Below, one piece after another: positions 29,925 through 38,263 of a stretch of DNA of 38,298 bases. Both the position numbers and the translations under genes were made by a program. Position 1 is the first letter of the stretch; each line of letters starts with the position of its first letter. The stretch comes from Thermovorax subterraneus (lineage in GTDB: Bacteria > Bacillota > Thermosediminibacteria > Thermosediminibacterales > Thermosediminibacteraceae), in contig JAKIHM010000022.1 of the NCBI GenBank assembly GCA_021608145.1, positions 1-38,298 on the forward strand. Reading direction: 5' to 3'. The notes beneath the pieces are model-generated. The model saw only the letters and a list, made by a program, of their open reading frames with translations. It made no database searches and had not been told where the DNA came from.

Positions 29925-31472
29925 GTGAAAAAATTCAGGTACAGGATACGCTTTAAAGACAGAGTGGGTATGGTAAGGGATATTTCGGAAATCGTAGCTC
30001 AAGGAGGGGCTAACATAGTTTCTCTGGAAGTGAAACGGGGTGAAATTTACCTCCAGGTGGAACCCCTGCCGGAAGAAAAGCTCTCTTACATCATCAATCG
30101 CATTTCCCTCATTCCCGACGTCTACGAAGTAACTCCTGTGGAATGGATGCCTCACGAACTGGCGGAGCAACAACTAAGAACGGTTATAAATTCCGTACAG
30201 GAAGGCATACTTTCAGTAAGCAAAAAATTAATCATCAATACTTGCAATGCAAGAGCAATGCAAATTCTAGAAATTAACTACCCACCGATAGGGAAAACTT
30301 TATACGAAGTAGTGAAATTTCCAGATGAAGTTCTTGAACTAATAAGAAGCGGAAAACCCCTGGAGCAAAAAGAGGTCTCCATCAATTCCTCCGGGGGCTC
30401 CATCCGGGTAATGGTCAACTCCAAACCTATTTTCGACGATAAAGGAGAAATTGCGGGTGCCGTGCTTACGATAATGAAGATGTCCGAAATTCGACGGCTG
30501 GCCCATTCCTTAACGCGCCCAGTAATGGTCACTTTCGACGATATCATACACCGGAGCAGGAAAATAAAAGACCTTATAGAACTTGCTAAGACCGTGGCAA
30601 AAGGCGACTCCACCATCCTGCTGAGAGGAGAAAGCGGCACCGGCAAAGAACTTTTTGCCAGGGCAATCCACATGGAAAGCCCTCGCAGGGAATACCCCTT
30701 TGTTGTAGTAAACTGTGCAGCCATCCCGGATACTTTGCTGGAAAGCGAACTTTTCGGCTACGCCGACGGTACTTTCACAGGAGCGAGGCGAGGAGGACGG
30801 CCGGGCCTATTTGAATTTGCCCACAAGGGTACGATATTCCTGGACGAAATAGCGGAAATCCCACCGCACATCCAGGCCAAGTTGTTAAGGGTACTTCAAG
30901 AAGGGAGCGTCCGCAGGTTGGGTGAAATGGAGGAAATCAGAGTAGATGTGAGAATAATAGCCGCCACCAACCGCCCACTTGAGGAAATGGTTTCAAGAGG
31001 TGACTTTAGAGCAGACCTATTTTACAGGCTCAACGTTATACCTATTTACCTGCCGCCTTTGAGGGAACACAAGGAAGACATACCCGTACTTGTGGATTAT
31101 TTCATAAAAAAATTCAACCAGAAATTCAACAAATGCGTTCAGGGCATATCTCCAGACGCCCTAGAGCTTATTTTAAACTATCCCTGGCCCGGCAACATCA
31201 GGGAACTTGAAAACGTCATGGAAAGGGCGATGAACCTCTGCAAGGATCACATAATAAAAGTCAAAGACATAATAATAAATTCGCCTCCGTTTTTGCTTTC
31301 ACCTTCCGAAAAATACCTGCATTTAAAGGAGATGGTTGAGGAGACCGAGAAGGAAGCGTTATTGAGGGCGCTCAGCCAGGGAGGGAGCGCGAGAAAGGCG
31401 GCAAAAATCTTAGGAGTCTCCCACACCACCGTAATTAAGAAAATGAAAAAATACGGAATCACTTTAGAATAA
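29925..31472 (+). CDS. Sigma-54-dependent activator with ACT and PAS domains (TyrR-like)
   Basis: A protein of 515 residues. Order: ACT-type amino-acid-binding domain (about 1-75: FRYRIRFKDRVGMVRDISEIVAQ), PAS domain (about 85-190), AAA+ domain (P-loop GESGTGKE near 235; sigma-54 contact loop GTFTGA near 280, where most relatives have GAFTGA), and a Fis-type helix-turn-helix at the end (GGSARKAAKILGVSHTTVIKK). TyrR shows the same order. GTG 29925 was chosen because GGAGGG lies just upstream. It is followed by a palindrome, a sigma-54 promoter and alanine dehydrogenase, so it most likely activates that gene in response to an amino acid, probably alanine (inference). Confidence 0.9.
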   Translation: MKKFRYRIRFKDRVGMVRDISEIVAQGGANIVSLEVKRGEIYLQVEPLPEEKLSYIINRISLIPDVYEVTPVEWMPHELAEQQLRTVINSVQEGILSVSKKLIINTCNARAMQILEINYPPIGKTLYEVVKFPDEVLELIRSGKPLEQKEVSINSSGGSIRVMVNSKPIFDDKGEIAGAVLTIMKMSEIRRLAHSLTRPVMVTFDDIIHRSRKIKDLIELAKTVAKGDSTILLRGESGTGKELFARAIHMESPRREYPFVVVNCAAIPDTLLESELFGYADGTFTGARRGGRPGLFEFAHKGTIFLDEIAEIPPHIQAKLLRVLQEGSVRRLGEMEEIRVDVRIIAATNRPLEEMVSRGDFRADLFYRLNVIPIYLPPLREHKEDIPVLVDYFIKKFNQKFNKCVQGISPDALELILNYPWPGNIRELENVMERAMNLCKDHIIKVKDIIINSPPFLLSPSEKYLHLKEMVEETEKEALLRALSQGGSARKAAKILGVSHTTVIKKMKKYGITLE

Positions 31473-31478
31473 TTCCAC

Positions 31479-31500
31479 AATGGAAACTTAAGTTTCCATT
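31479..31500. promoter_or_regulatory. Perfect 22-bp palindrome, probable activator binding site
   Basis: AATGGAAACTT (31479-31489) is followed directly by its exact reverse complement AAGTTTCCATT (31490-31500). It lies 40 bp upstream of the -24 element of the sigma-54 promoter and just after the activator gene. This is a natural place for an upstream activating sequence bound by a dimeric Fis-type helix-turn-helix. A weak terminator role is less likely because the T run is missing. Confidence 0.75.
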
Positions 31501-31540
31501 CAACGAATCAAAATCCCAGCAGGAAAGCGAAACTTCATAA

Positions 31541-31556
31541 TGGCACAAATTTTGCA
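31541..31556 (+). promoter_or_regulatory. Sigma-54 promoter of alanine dehydrogenase
   Basis: TGGCAC-AAATT-TTGCA matches the sigma-54 consensus at every conserved position. The GC of the -12 element is about 60 bp before the ATG of ald. A sigma-54 activator gene is immediately upstream. Confidence 0.92.
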
Positions 31557-31615
31557 AAGTATAACGTGGAGAGAGGTTGTAAAAAATCTCTTTTCAAGAA
31601 GGAGGTAAACTCAAA

Positions 31616-32740
31616 ATGATTGTCGGCGTACCAAAGGAAATAAAGCCTCAGGAAAACCGTGTAGCGATAACTCCCGCTGGCGTTGACGCCCTCGTTAGGG
31701 CAGGCCACAAGGTTTTAATCGAAAAAGGTGCGGGCGAAGGAAGCGGCATTTACGACGAGGATTACAAACAAGCCGGCGCCGAAATAATGCCCTCCGCTGA
31801 AAGCGTCTGGGAAAACAGCGAGATGATAGTTAAAGTAAAAGAACCGCTGCCGAGTGAATACAAATACTTCAAAGAAGGACAGGTTATCTTCACGTACCTT
31901 CACCTCGCTCCCGAACCCGAACTCACCAAAGCCTTAATGGAAAGCAAGGTCGTGGCAATTGCCTATGAAACGGTGCAGAAGGACGACGGCAGCCTGCCGC
32001 TGCTCACACCCATGAGCGAAGTCGCCGGAAGATTGGCCATTCAGGAAGGAGCCGCTTTTCTTGAAAAATTCCGCGGAGGAAAGGGTGTGCTCTTATCGGG
32101 AGTACCTGGCGTTCCCCCCGCTTCAATCGTAATCGTAGGTGCTGGAACAGTCGGCACCAGTGCCCTCAAAAGGGCCGTTGGCATGGGTGCAAGGGTTACA
32201 ATTCTCGATATAAACGTAAACAAGCTTCGCTATTTGGATGACATTTACCAGGGACGCATCGAAACCCTCTACTCCAACCGCTTCAATCTTTTGAACGCCA
32301 TAAGTAAAGCCGACCTCGTAATAGGCGCCGTGCTCATACCAGGAGCCAAGGCCCCGAAGCTCGTCACCGAAGAAATGGTCAGGGCCATGGAACCAGGCAG
32401 TGTCATAGTAGATGTTGCAATCGACCAGGGAGGCTGCGTGGAAACCATAGACCATCCCACAACCCACGCCGACCCGGTATTCGTAAAACACGGAGTAATT
32501 CATTACGCCGTATCCAACATGCCAGGTGCGGTGCCGAGGACTTCCACTTTCGCCCTTACCAATGCAACCCTTCCCTACGCGCTGGAACTCGCCAACAAAG
32601 GGTGGAAAAAAGCAATACTGGAAAACAAGGCTTTGGCCCGCGGAGTCAACGTCTTAAACGGCAAAATCACCTATAAAGCCGTGGCAGAAGCTCACAATCT
32701 GCCATACCATCCGCTGGAGGAAGTCCTCTCGGAAATATAA
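31616..32740 (+). CDS. ald: Alanine dehydrogenase
   Basis: A protein of 374 residues, full length for Ald. The N-terminal [23 protein letters not shown], substrate-site [11 protein letters not shown], and the NAD-binding [23 protein letters not shown] (about 172-194) are diagnostic. [20 protein letters not shown] contains catalytic-site residues, followed by [13 protein letters not shown]. It interconverts L-alanine with pyruvate and ammonia using NAD. AAGGAGG precedes the ATG. It sits behind a sigma-54 promoter and a palindrome. The symporter on the other side of the regulator would supply alanine. Confidence 0.97.
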   Translation: MIVGVPKEIKPQENRVAITPAGVDALVRAGHKVLIEKGAGEGSGIYDEDYKQAGAEIMPSAESVWENSEMIVKVKEPLPSEYKYFKEGQVIFTYLHLAPEPELTKALMESKVVAIAYETVQKDDGSLPLLTPMSEVAGRLAIQEGAAFLEKFRGGKGVLLSGVPGVPPASIVIVGAGTVGTSALKRAVGMGARVTILDINVNKLRYLDDIYQGRIETLYSNRFNLLNAISKADLVIGAVLIPGAKAPKLVTEEMVRAMEPGSVIVDVAIDQGGCVETIDHPTTHADPVFVKHGVIHYAVSNMPGAVPRTSTFALTNATLPYALELANKGWKKAILENKALARGVNVLNGKITYKAVAEAHNLPYHPLEEVLSEI

Positions 32741-32744
32741 CAAG

Positions 32745-32777
32745 ACCCCCTTCCGGCAAACCGGGAGGGGGCCTTTT
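32745..32777 (+). terminator. Intrinsic terminator of ald
   Basis: CCCCCTTCCGG (32746-32756) pairs with CCGGGAGGGGG (32761-32771) around a CAAA loop with one G-T pair, followed by CCTTTT. It meets the stop codon of the convergent histidine kinase gene. Confidence 0.85.
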
Positions 32778-34506
32778 ACTGGGAATAAGGGATGGTAAAG
32801 CAAAAAACCGCTCCTTTTTCCCCTGCGTTTTTTGCCCAAACCTTTCCACCGTGGGCTTCCACAATCCCCTTCACGATAGAAAGTCCAAGACCGGTTCCGC
32901 TGCTGTCCCTCGTCCTTGCCTTGTCAACCTTATGAAATCTCTCCCAAATAAAAGGCAGCTCTTCTTCTGGTATACCGGGGCCCTCGTCTTTTATACACAC
33001 CACCACGCCATCCGAACTACTAATAGCTTCAATCGTTATTTTCCCACCTTTTTCGGTATATCTCAACGCGTTATCTATTAAATTAATCAACACCTGTTCG
33101 ATCCTATCCTCATCCGCCAAGACTAATGGAATATCCTTTACATCAACTACTATCGAAACTCCCTTTTTTTCGATTGAGGGATTAATCTTTTTTATCACTC
33201 TATCTATTAATTTGTCCAATGAGAAACTGTCTTTTTTCAGGTTTAAATGCCCTGCTTCCATCTGCGAAAGATCTAATAGGTCATTTACCAACCGGCGAAG
33301 CCTCAGAGTTTCCTCCAAAATGATGTTGAGATATTTTTTCTGTTCATCAGGTTCTTCTATCATGCCATCTATTAAGGCCTCAGTATACCCCTGAAGATAA
33401 GTCAGTGGAGTTCTCAGTTCGTGAGACACATTAGCTACGAATTCTTTCCTCAATGACTCCAGCTTTTTTTCTTTTGTAATATCCTGCAAAACCGCCACCA
33501 CGCCCCATACACCTGATTCGTCACTAAAAAGAGGCGCTAATCTTACGCTCAAAAATCTCCCCTCGAATTTTACTTCCTCTTTTATTTGTTCTTTTTTTTC
33601 TATAACTCTTTGAACAAGTTCACTTAAAAGACTTTTTGCTTCTTCCTCCCAACCATTCTTTTTTGTACTACCCCCTAATAATTCTTCAACTTGCGGATTA
33701 GCCATAATAATTTGCCCTACCTTATCGAAAGTTATAACACCGTCAGTCATGCTGAGCAAGACGTTCTGCAGTTGGTTTTTTTCCTGCGAAAGGGCAGTTA
33801 TATTTTTCTTCAAAGCATCGGAGAGAATGTTTAAAGTTTCAGCTAAAGTTCCAACCTCATCGTCGGCACTTATCTCGACCTTGTCTTCAAAATTGCCCTT
33901 TGCCATATTTTCCGCTACCTTTTTCATTTTCACTAGAGGTCTTGTTATAGTCCGCGAAAAGCCCAAACTTAAAAAAGTCGATAATATTAAAGACACTACC
34001 GCTACAAAGGTTATTCCTCGTCTGATTTCCCATATTGATTCCTGAATGGAAGCCATTGGCGACAATAGAATAAGCCCTCCCACCACATTTCCATTGCGTA
34101 CAATTGGAAGGGCGACCATGAGCATAGAAGATTCTTGCTCAGGCAAATAACTTTTATCTACTACTATTTCTCCCTTTAGCACACTTGAAAGCTTTAATCC
34201 ATCTATCGGAAGGTTCTTGCCAAAGTATAACCTATTTGTACAGGCCATAATTAGGCCGCGCCTATCTACCACTATAGTATAAGCGTTTATAAACTTACTA
34301 ATATCTACGAGCTCTTCAGGGGCTATACCTCGGGTAATTAGGGTAGATAGCTGCTGTCCTTCATTAATCATTTCAGTTTGTTTTATTTTTATATAAAAAT
34401 CTTCAAAAAAACCAGATAACACAAATCCAGAAAATACAATAGTAATTATGGTCAATAATGTCATATATATCCATAATTTTATAGTAATGCTGTTTTTAAA
34501 CTTCAT
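32776..34506 (-). CDS. Membrane sensor histidine kinase
   Basis: A protein of 576 residues. Two membrane helices (about 10-30 and 165-185) flank an extracytoplasmic sensor domain of about 130 residues. Then come a HAMP linker (TRPLVKMKKVAENMAKGNF), a PAS domain (about 255-340: MTDGVITFDKVGQIIMANPQ), the phosphoacceptor box FVANVSHELRTPLTYLQG, and an ATP-binding domain with NLIDNALRYTEKGG, DEGPGIPEEELP and SGTGLGLSIVK. This is the ResE/PhoR/WalK layout. Its ATG overlaps the response regulator stop by 4 nt (ATGA), so the pair is coupled. The signal is unknown. Confidence 0.93.
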   Translation of the reverse strand: MKFKNSITIKLWIYMTLLTIITIVFSGFVLSGFFEDFYIKIKQTEMINEGQQLSTLITRGIAPEELVDISKFINAYTIVVDRRGLIMACTNRLYFGKNLPIDGLKLSSVLKGEIVVDKSYLPEQESSMLMVALPIVRNGNVVGGLILLSPMASIQESIWEIRRGITFVAVVSLILSTFLSLGFSRTITRPLVKMKKVAENMAKGNFEDKVEISADDEVGTLAETLNILSDALKKNITALSQEKNQLQNVLLSMTDGVITFDKVGQIIMANPQVEELLGGSTKKNGWEEEAKSLLSELVQRVIEKKEQIKEEVKFEGRFLSVRLAPLFSDESGVWGVVAVLQDITKEKKLESLRKEFVANVSHELRTPLTYLQGYTEALIDGMIEEPDEQKKYLNIILEETLRLRRLVNDLLDLSQMEAGHLNLKKDSFSLDKLIDRVIKKINPSIEKKGVSIVVDVKDIPLVLADEDRIEQVLINLIDNALRYTEKGGKITIEAISSSDGVVVCIKDEGPGIPEEELPFIWERFHKVDKARTRDSSGTGLGLSIVKGIVEAHGGKVWAKNAGEKGAVFCFTIPYSQ

Positions 34507-35186
34507 TTTCCCACCTCAAATTTATAACCCACTCCCCAGACCGTGACAATGTATGAAGATGCCTTGCTCCTCCCTAGTTTTTCTCTTAGCTGTTTTATAT
34601 GCGTGTCAACAGTTCTTAAACTTCCAAAAAAGTCATAACCCCATACCTCTTCCAACAATTTCTCTCTCGTAAAAACTTTATCTTTGTTCTTAGCTAAGAA
34701 GTACAAAAGGTCAAATTCTTTTGGTGTCAGCGCTACCTCTTTTCCATCAACCACAACTTTCCTAGATTCGGGATCTATGATGAGCCCTTCGAACTCAAAT
34801 ATTTGTCTTAGTTCTCTATGGCCGAATCGCCTCAACAAAGCTTTTACCCTCGCAACCAGCTCCCTTGGACTAAAGGGCTTCACGACATAATCGTCTGCCC
34901 CCAATTCGAATCCAAGAACTTTATCGAATTCCTCCCCTCTTGCCGTAAGCATTATGATGGGGATATCGTATTTCTTCCTGATTTCCTTGCAGACAGTCCA
35001 ACCATCTACCACGGGCAACATCAAATCCAAAATTATCAAATTATATTCGGCTTTTTCTATCATTTCGAGAGCCTGCTGCCCATTAAGCGCTTCATCAACC
35101 TTGAATCCCTCTTTTTCAAGATAGAGCCGTACCAAATCTATCATCTTTTTCTCATCGTCGACTACAAGGATCCTCACTTGTTCCAA
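34503..35186 (-). CDS. OmpR/PhoB-family response regulator
   Basis: A protein of 227 residues. The receiver domain (1-120) has the acidic pair DDE near the start, the phosphorylated Asp in LIILDLMLPVVDG and the conserved Lys in YVVKPFSPREL. The C-terminal winged helix (about 130-225) shows LTPKEFDLLYFLAKN and VDTHIKQLREKLG. The TTG start at 35186 follows AAGGGGG at good spacing; GTG at 35177 is an alternative. It precedes its cognate kinase gene. Likely targets cannot be named, though the polysaccharide deacetylase upstream may be related. Confidence 0.94.
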   Translation of the reverse strand: MEQVRILVVDDEKKMIDLVRLYLEKEGFKVDEALNGQQALEMIEKAEYNLIILDLMLPVVDGWTVCKEIRKKYDIPIIMLTARGEEFDKVLGFELGADDYVVKPFSPRELVARVKALLRRFGHRELRQIFEFEGLIIDPESRKVVVDGKEVALTPKEFDLLYFLAKNKDKVFTREKLLEEVWGYDFFGSLRTVDTHIKQLREKLGRSKASSYIVTVWGVGYKFEVGK

Positions 35187-35206
35187 AAGTATTTCCCCCT
35201 TGTCAT

Positions 35207-35230
35207 AAAAGGGCCACTTATATGGCCCTT
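35207..35230 (-). terminator. Terminator of the polysaccharide deacetylase gene
   Basis: On the minus strand AAGGGCCA (35230-35223) pairs with TGGCCCTT (35216-35209), followed by a short T run. It separates the deacetylase from the response regulator gene, and the T run is short, so some readthrough is possible. Confidence 0.7.
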
Positions 35231-35261
35231 GTTTTACAAACTAATTATAAAATTCCAGGGA

Positions 35262-36053
35262 TTATTCCGTCAATGGTTCTATTTGTTTTTTCCTCATTTC
35301 TCCAGTGTTTCTGTCCACATAATAATCTCCCTTTAGCAGGAGCTCGGATACAGGAACAATCTTGTAACCCCTTTTTGTCAATTCCTCTAATATAAGTTCT
35401 ACCGCCTCCGGTGTGTTCTTACCATTATTGTGAAACAAAACTATAGATCCCGGCTTTACTTGCTTTATAACACGACTGTATATGGCACTCGCGCTCAAAT
35501 CCTTCCAGTCCAGGGAGTCGACATCCCATTGAATTACATAATATCCTAACTCATTGGCCGTTTCAATCAATGTATTGCTGTAATCCCCAAAAGGTGGCCG
35601 GAAGACTTTACATTCTTGGCCGGTAAGTTCTTTTATTTTCTCATGAGTGGATTTTATCTCCTCAATTATTTGCTGTTTTGAAAGACTACCCATCCGTGGA
35701 TGGGTTGCCGAATGGTTGCCTATCTCATGACCTTCTTTTGCTATTAACTTAGTCATGTCTGGATATCTGTCCATCCACATCTTTACTAGAAAAAAAGTAG
35801 TTTTAACATTATATTTCCTCAGGATTTCTAACAACTTTGGGGTCTTATCCGAGCCCCAGGCTGCATCAAAGGAGATTGCTATTTTCTTTTCATCAGTCTG
35901 AACCCTGTAAATAGGCACTAATCTATCCCGTCCGGCAAAAACAAAAACTGCTCTTTTAAAAAATTCGGCGTTAGAAGCCAAAAAAATAGCGACGAAGGTA
36001 AAGAAACATATAATGGCAGTAAAAAACTTTTTATTTATATTCACATACACCAC
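35262..36053 (-). CDS. Membrane-anchored polysaccharide deacetylase (NodB domain)
   Basis: A protein of about 263 residues with an N-terminal signal anchor (about 8-30) and a NodB homology domain. Motif 1 is SFDAAWG, motif 2 HSATHPRMG (metal-binding His pair), motif 3 RPPFGDYS, motif 4 DVDSLDW and motif 5 IVLFHNN. The second Asp of the usual FDDG motif is Ala here; PdaB-type sporulation deacetylases also lack it. It probably acts on peptidoglycan or a related polymer outside the membrane. Start codons are uncertain: GTG at 36053, 36050 and 36044 are all in frame before the anchor. Confidence 0.87.
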   Translation of the reverse strand: MVYVNINKKFFTAIICFFTFVAIFLASNAEFFKRAVFVFAGRDRLVPIYRVQTDEKKIAISFDAAWGSDKTPKLLEILRKYNVKTTFFLVKMWMDRYPDMTKLIAKEGHEIGNHSATHPRMGSLSKQQIIEEIKSTHEKIKELTGQECKVFRPPFGDYSNTLIETANELGYYVIQWDVDSLDWKDLSASAIYSRVIKQVKPGSIVLFHNNGKNTPEAVELILEELTKRGYKIVPVSELLLKGDYYVDRNTGEMRKKQIEPLTE

Positions 36054-36218
36054 CGCCCTGATTGAATTTCATCTAAATCTTTATTCGGGCATTACGATAT
36101 TTATGATTATTGTTTCTTATACAATCAAAAGCGGTGGTAATGTATTATTAACTGACCTTTCGCACCCTTAACCATTAAAAAATTTTTTAAATTATGTTAA
36201 AAACCAGCATGTACTTTG

Positions 36219-36268
36219 GCCATCTCTGTCGAATATATAAAAAAAGAAAAAGTTAAGACAGAGGTGGC
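36219..36268 (+). repeat. Inverted repeat at the start of the transposase remnant
   Basis: GCCATCTCTGTC (36219-36230) pairs with GACAGAGGTGGC (36257-36268) at 11 of 12 positions across a 26-nt A-rich loop. The right arm contains the ribosome binding site of the transposase remnant. Such hairpins in insertion sequences limit expression from outside transcripts. It need not be the terminal repeat. Confidence 0.5.
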
Positions 36269-36272
36269 TGTA

Positions 36273-36859
36273 GTGGATTTTTTCGAAATAAAAGAATTAG
36301 GCCCCGGACCCTTCAAAGCGCCATATTCAGACAGCTCGGATTCTACGACATAGCTGGAACAAAAGCCTGATAGAAAATCATGCGGTAAATATTACACCCG
36401 AGATTTTGTTAATCTTTCCCTCATAGAAAAGAAAAACCTCAAATTCATATCCCGCCTTCCAAGTACTTTTAACTTAACTTCGGAACTAATTGAAAAGACT
36501 TTTTCATTAAAAGAGAAGGCTGGGAAAAGTATTCTCCGCATGAGAATAAAACTTCCTATAAGCTCAAGGAATCTGAAGCGGAAGTTTTTAACCGCCGGTA
36601 TAGATTGGTAGTAGTATGCCCGTTACCTCTCGACAAGCGAAAGCTAAAAGAATTAGAATCAAGGCTCAAGAAGGAAAGAGCAAAACTGGAAAAAGAAATA
36701 GAAGAATTAGGCAAAATACGCTTTGCCTGCGAAGTAGACGCAAGGGAAGCTTTTAATAGGTTTTTGAAAGAAAAGCAAAACTCAATTTACAGGATAAAAG
36801 GAGAGGTAGAACATTGCCTTGAAAAACAAAAAAGAATTATAGCATTAGTTTTATTTTGA
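36273..36859 (+). pseudogene. Decayed IS1634-like (IS4 superfamily) transposase
   Basis: The fragments resemble an IS1634-family transposase in the wrong frames. VDFFEIKELGPGPFK is followed after a frameshift by IFRQLGFYDIAG, an N-terminal transposase segment. Later comes KNLKFISRLPSTFNLTSELI and then, in another frame, YRLVVVCPLPLDKRKLKELE with a coiled Lys/Glu-rich stretch ending in FLKEKQNSIYRIKGEVE. The middle, which should hold catalytic Asp residues, is absent, and there are several stops. The whole C-terminal catalytic end is also missing. This is a dead remnant, the only content of the 840-bp stretch between the deacetylase and the kinase-like gene. Confidence 0.75.
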
Positions 36860-36895
36860 TAATTATCCCAATAGAAGTTTGAAAAGAGCAAAAAA

Positions 36896-37585
36896 CTAAT
36901 TACTCCCCTTTCTTCGCCTCTTTATGGCCAAAAGTTCTTTAACCAATTCGTTCATAATTAGGTCAGGATTCAATTTTAACTTTTTCACGGCAGTACCGAA
37001 GATGTACCTGACCAACTCTAGTTTTAATAATGTATATTCAGGTCTGTAAGTGAGTAAAAAGGCACAAATCTTACCGAAATCTTCTTCGGGGCTTCCTTCA
37101 CCTGCTTCTTCAAAATCGATACCGTAAATCTTGCCATCCCGAACTATATAATTCCTCAAGTTTACATCTTTCATAATAATTCTTTTATGTAACGCCTCTT
37201 GTGCCGCCCTATAAAAAGATTTAAGCCATTTGCATAAACTGTCGGCAATGGGATAAACGTCTTCGGGTGGCACCCCTTTTTTCTCCATTTGTTCAACAAA
37301 ATCCGCTAAGTTCTCACCATCTATGTATTCTAATAATAGATAATTGCTGCCTCTATGCAAAACTCGTGGCACTCTTACGCCTTGCTGCTTTAGAATCTCT
37401 AAAAACGCGGCCTCTTTCACAAGATCCCCGGGATTGCTGAACACCTTCAAAACACAATTCCGTTTTTGTCTGGTAATAGCCGGATTACGGACTAGATAGA
37501 CCCGGTTCCTTTTGCTGCGGAACCGCTTTATGAAGGTATAACTGTTCATTTTGAGTTTGATCAAAATATTATTATTGGAATTCAC
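36896..37585 (-). CDS. Small kinase-fold protein of unknown substrate
   Basis: A protein of 229 residues with a minimal protein-kinase-like fold. CVLKVFSNPGDLVKEAAFLE gives the ATP-binding Lys and helix C Glu, LLLEYIDGENL is the hinge, IIMKDVNLRNYIV is the catalytic loop (Asp and Asn kept, the preceding His replaced by Lys) and YGIDFEEA replaces DFG. It resembles RIO/Bud32 and sugar-phosphotransferase kinases only in general. GTG 37585 was chosen since AAGGGGTG precedes it; the longer frame from 37705 would overlap the upstream mobB-like gene by 74 bp. It lies 46 bp after that gene and is probably co-transcribed. The target is unknown. Confidence 0.65.
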   Translation of the reverse strand: MNSNNNILIKLKMNSYTFIKRFRSKRNRVYLVRNPAITRQKRNCVLKVFSNPGDLVKEAAFLEILKQQGVRVPRVLHRGSNYLLLEYIDGENLADFVEQMEKKGVPPEDVYPIADSLCKWLKSFYRAAQEALHKRIIMKDVNLRNYIVRDGKIYGIDFEEAGEGSPEEDFGKICAFLLTYRPEYTLLKLELVRYIFGTAVKKLKLNPDLIMNELVKELLAIKRRRKGSN

Positions 37586-37631
37586 GTTGATTACACCCCT
37601 TACCCTTTCACCAATAAGCGGAGCTCTATTT

Positions 37632-38147
37632 TTATCCAGGATTTGGAATATTGGGGAGTACACGTGGCACCCTGGCCTCGATATAATCCGCAAGCTTTTG
37701 CGCATCCTTCAGCGGATCGAAGACAGGCAGCCCTTCATACCGGTCCAGATATTTCGCTATAACTCCGGATAATGCAAAAACGGTTGGGTCTATACGTTCT
37801 TCGATCTCTTGTTTGCTGCGTACACAAAGGAGTTTGGGGACAACAAAATCGGTTACTCCTTCTAAAATCACAAAATCATGGTCGTAAAACTTCAGTATTT
37901 TATCCATAGACAGGCGCTCCCCGAAAAGGAGATCAGTCTCATATAGTCCCCGGGCCGCAATCAGTTTCGATCCTGCCTGCCGGTGCCTGTTCGTATCTGT
38001 TCCGGGTTTGTCCATGGTAAATTGTTCATAATGTATTTCCTTAACGGATCCCACGGAATAACCCCGGCGGGAAAGCTCCTTTATAATTACTTCAATAGCG
38101 GTGGTTTTGCCCGATCCGCTTACTCCGACTACCGAAAAAACTTTCAT
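37632..38147 (-). CDS. mobB: MobB-like GTP-binding protein (second copy)
   Basis: A protein of 171 residues. The P-loop GVSGSGKTTAI lies at about 8-18, KEIHYEQFTMDKPGTDTNRHRQAGS is the MobB-type signature, and HDFVILEGVTDFVVPKL contains the LEG motif. It differs strongly from the copy at 27.6-28.2 kb, so it is not a recent duplicate. MobB aids guanylylation of molybdopterin; the divergent copy may serve a tungsten or another variant cofactor (inference). GCAAGGAGG precedes the ATG. It is followed by a kinase-fold gene. Confidence 0.87.
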   Translation of the reverse strand: MKVFSVVGVSGSGKTTAIEVIIKELSRRGYSVGSVKEIHYEQFTMDKPGTDTNRHRQAGSKLIAARGLYETDLLFGERLSMDKILKFYDHDFVILEGVTDFVVPKLLCVRSKQEIEERIDPTVFALSGVIAKYLDRYEGLPVFDPLKDAQKLADYIEARVPRVLPNIPNPG

Positions 38148-38243
38148 GGACCTTCCTCCTTGCGATATAAGTGTAATGTCAAATTAGGGCACCAAATTCA
38201 CATACCTATGGCCTCTAAAACATTGAAACTAAAAGTTTTTCGG

Positions 38244-38263
38244 AAAAAAGGAGGATTCCCTCC
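38244..38263 (-). terminator. Terminator of a minus-strand gene beyond the right edge
   Basis: On the minus strand GGAGG (38263-38259) pairs with CCTCC (38254-38250) around GAAT, followed by six T. The gene it ends lies outside or at the very edge of the window; 38264-38298 is too short to identify it. Confidence 0.65.

Noticed and set aside
37586-37705. Longer N-terminus for the kinase-fold protein
   Set aside because: It would overlap the mobB-like gene by 74 bp, and a GTG with a good ribosome site lies 46 bp after the mobB-like stop.
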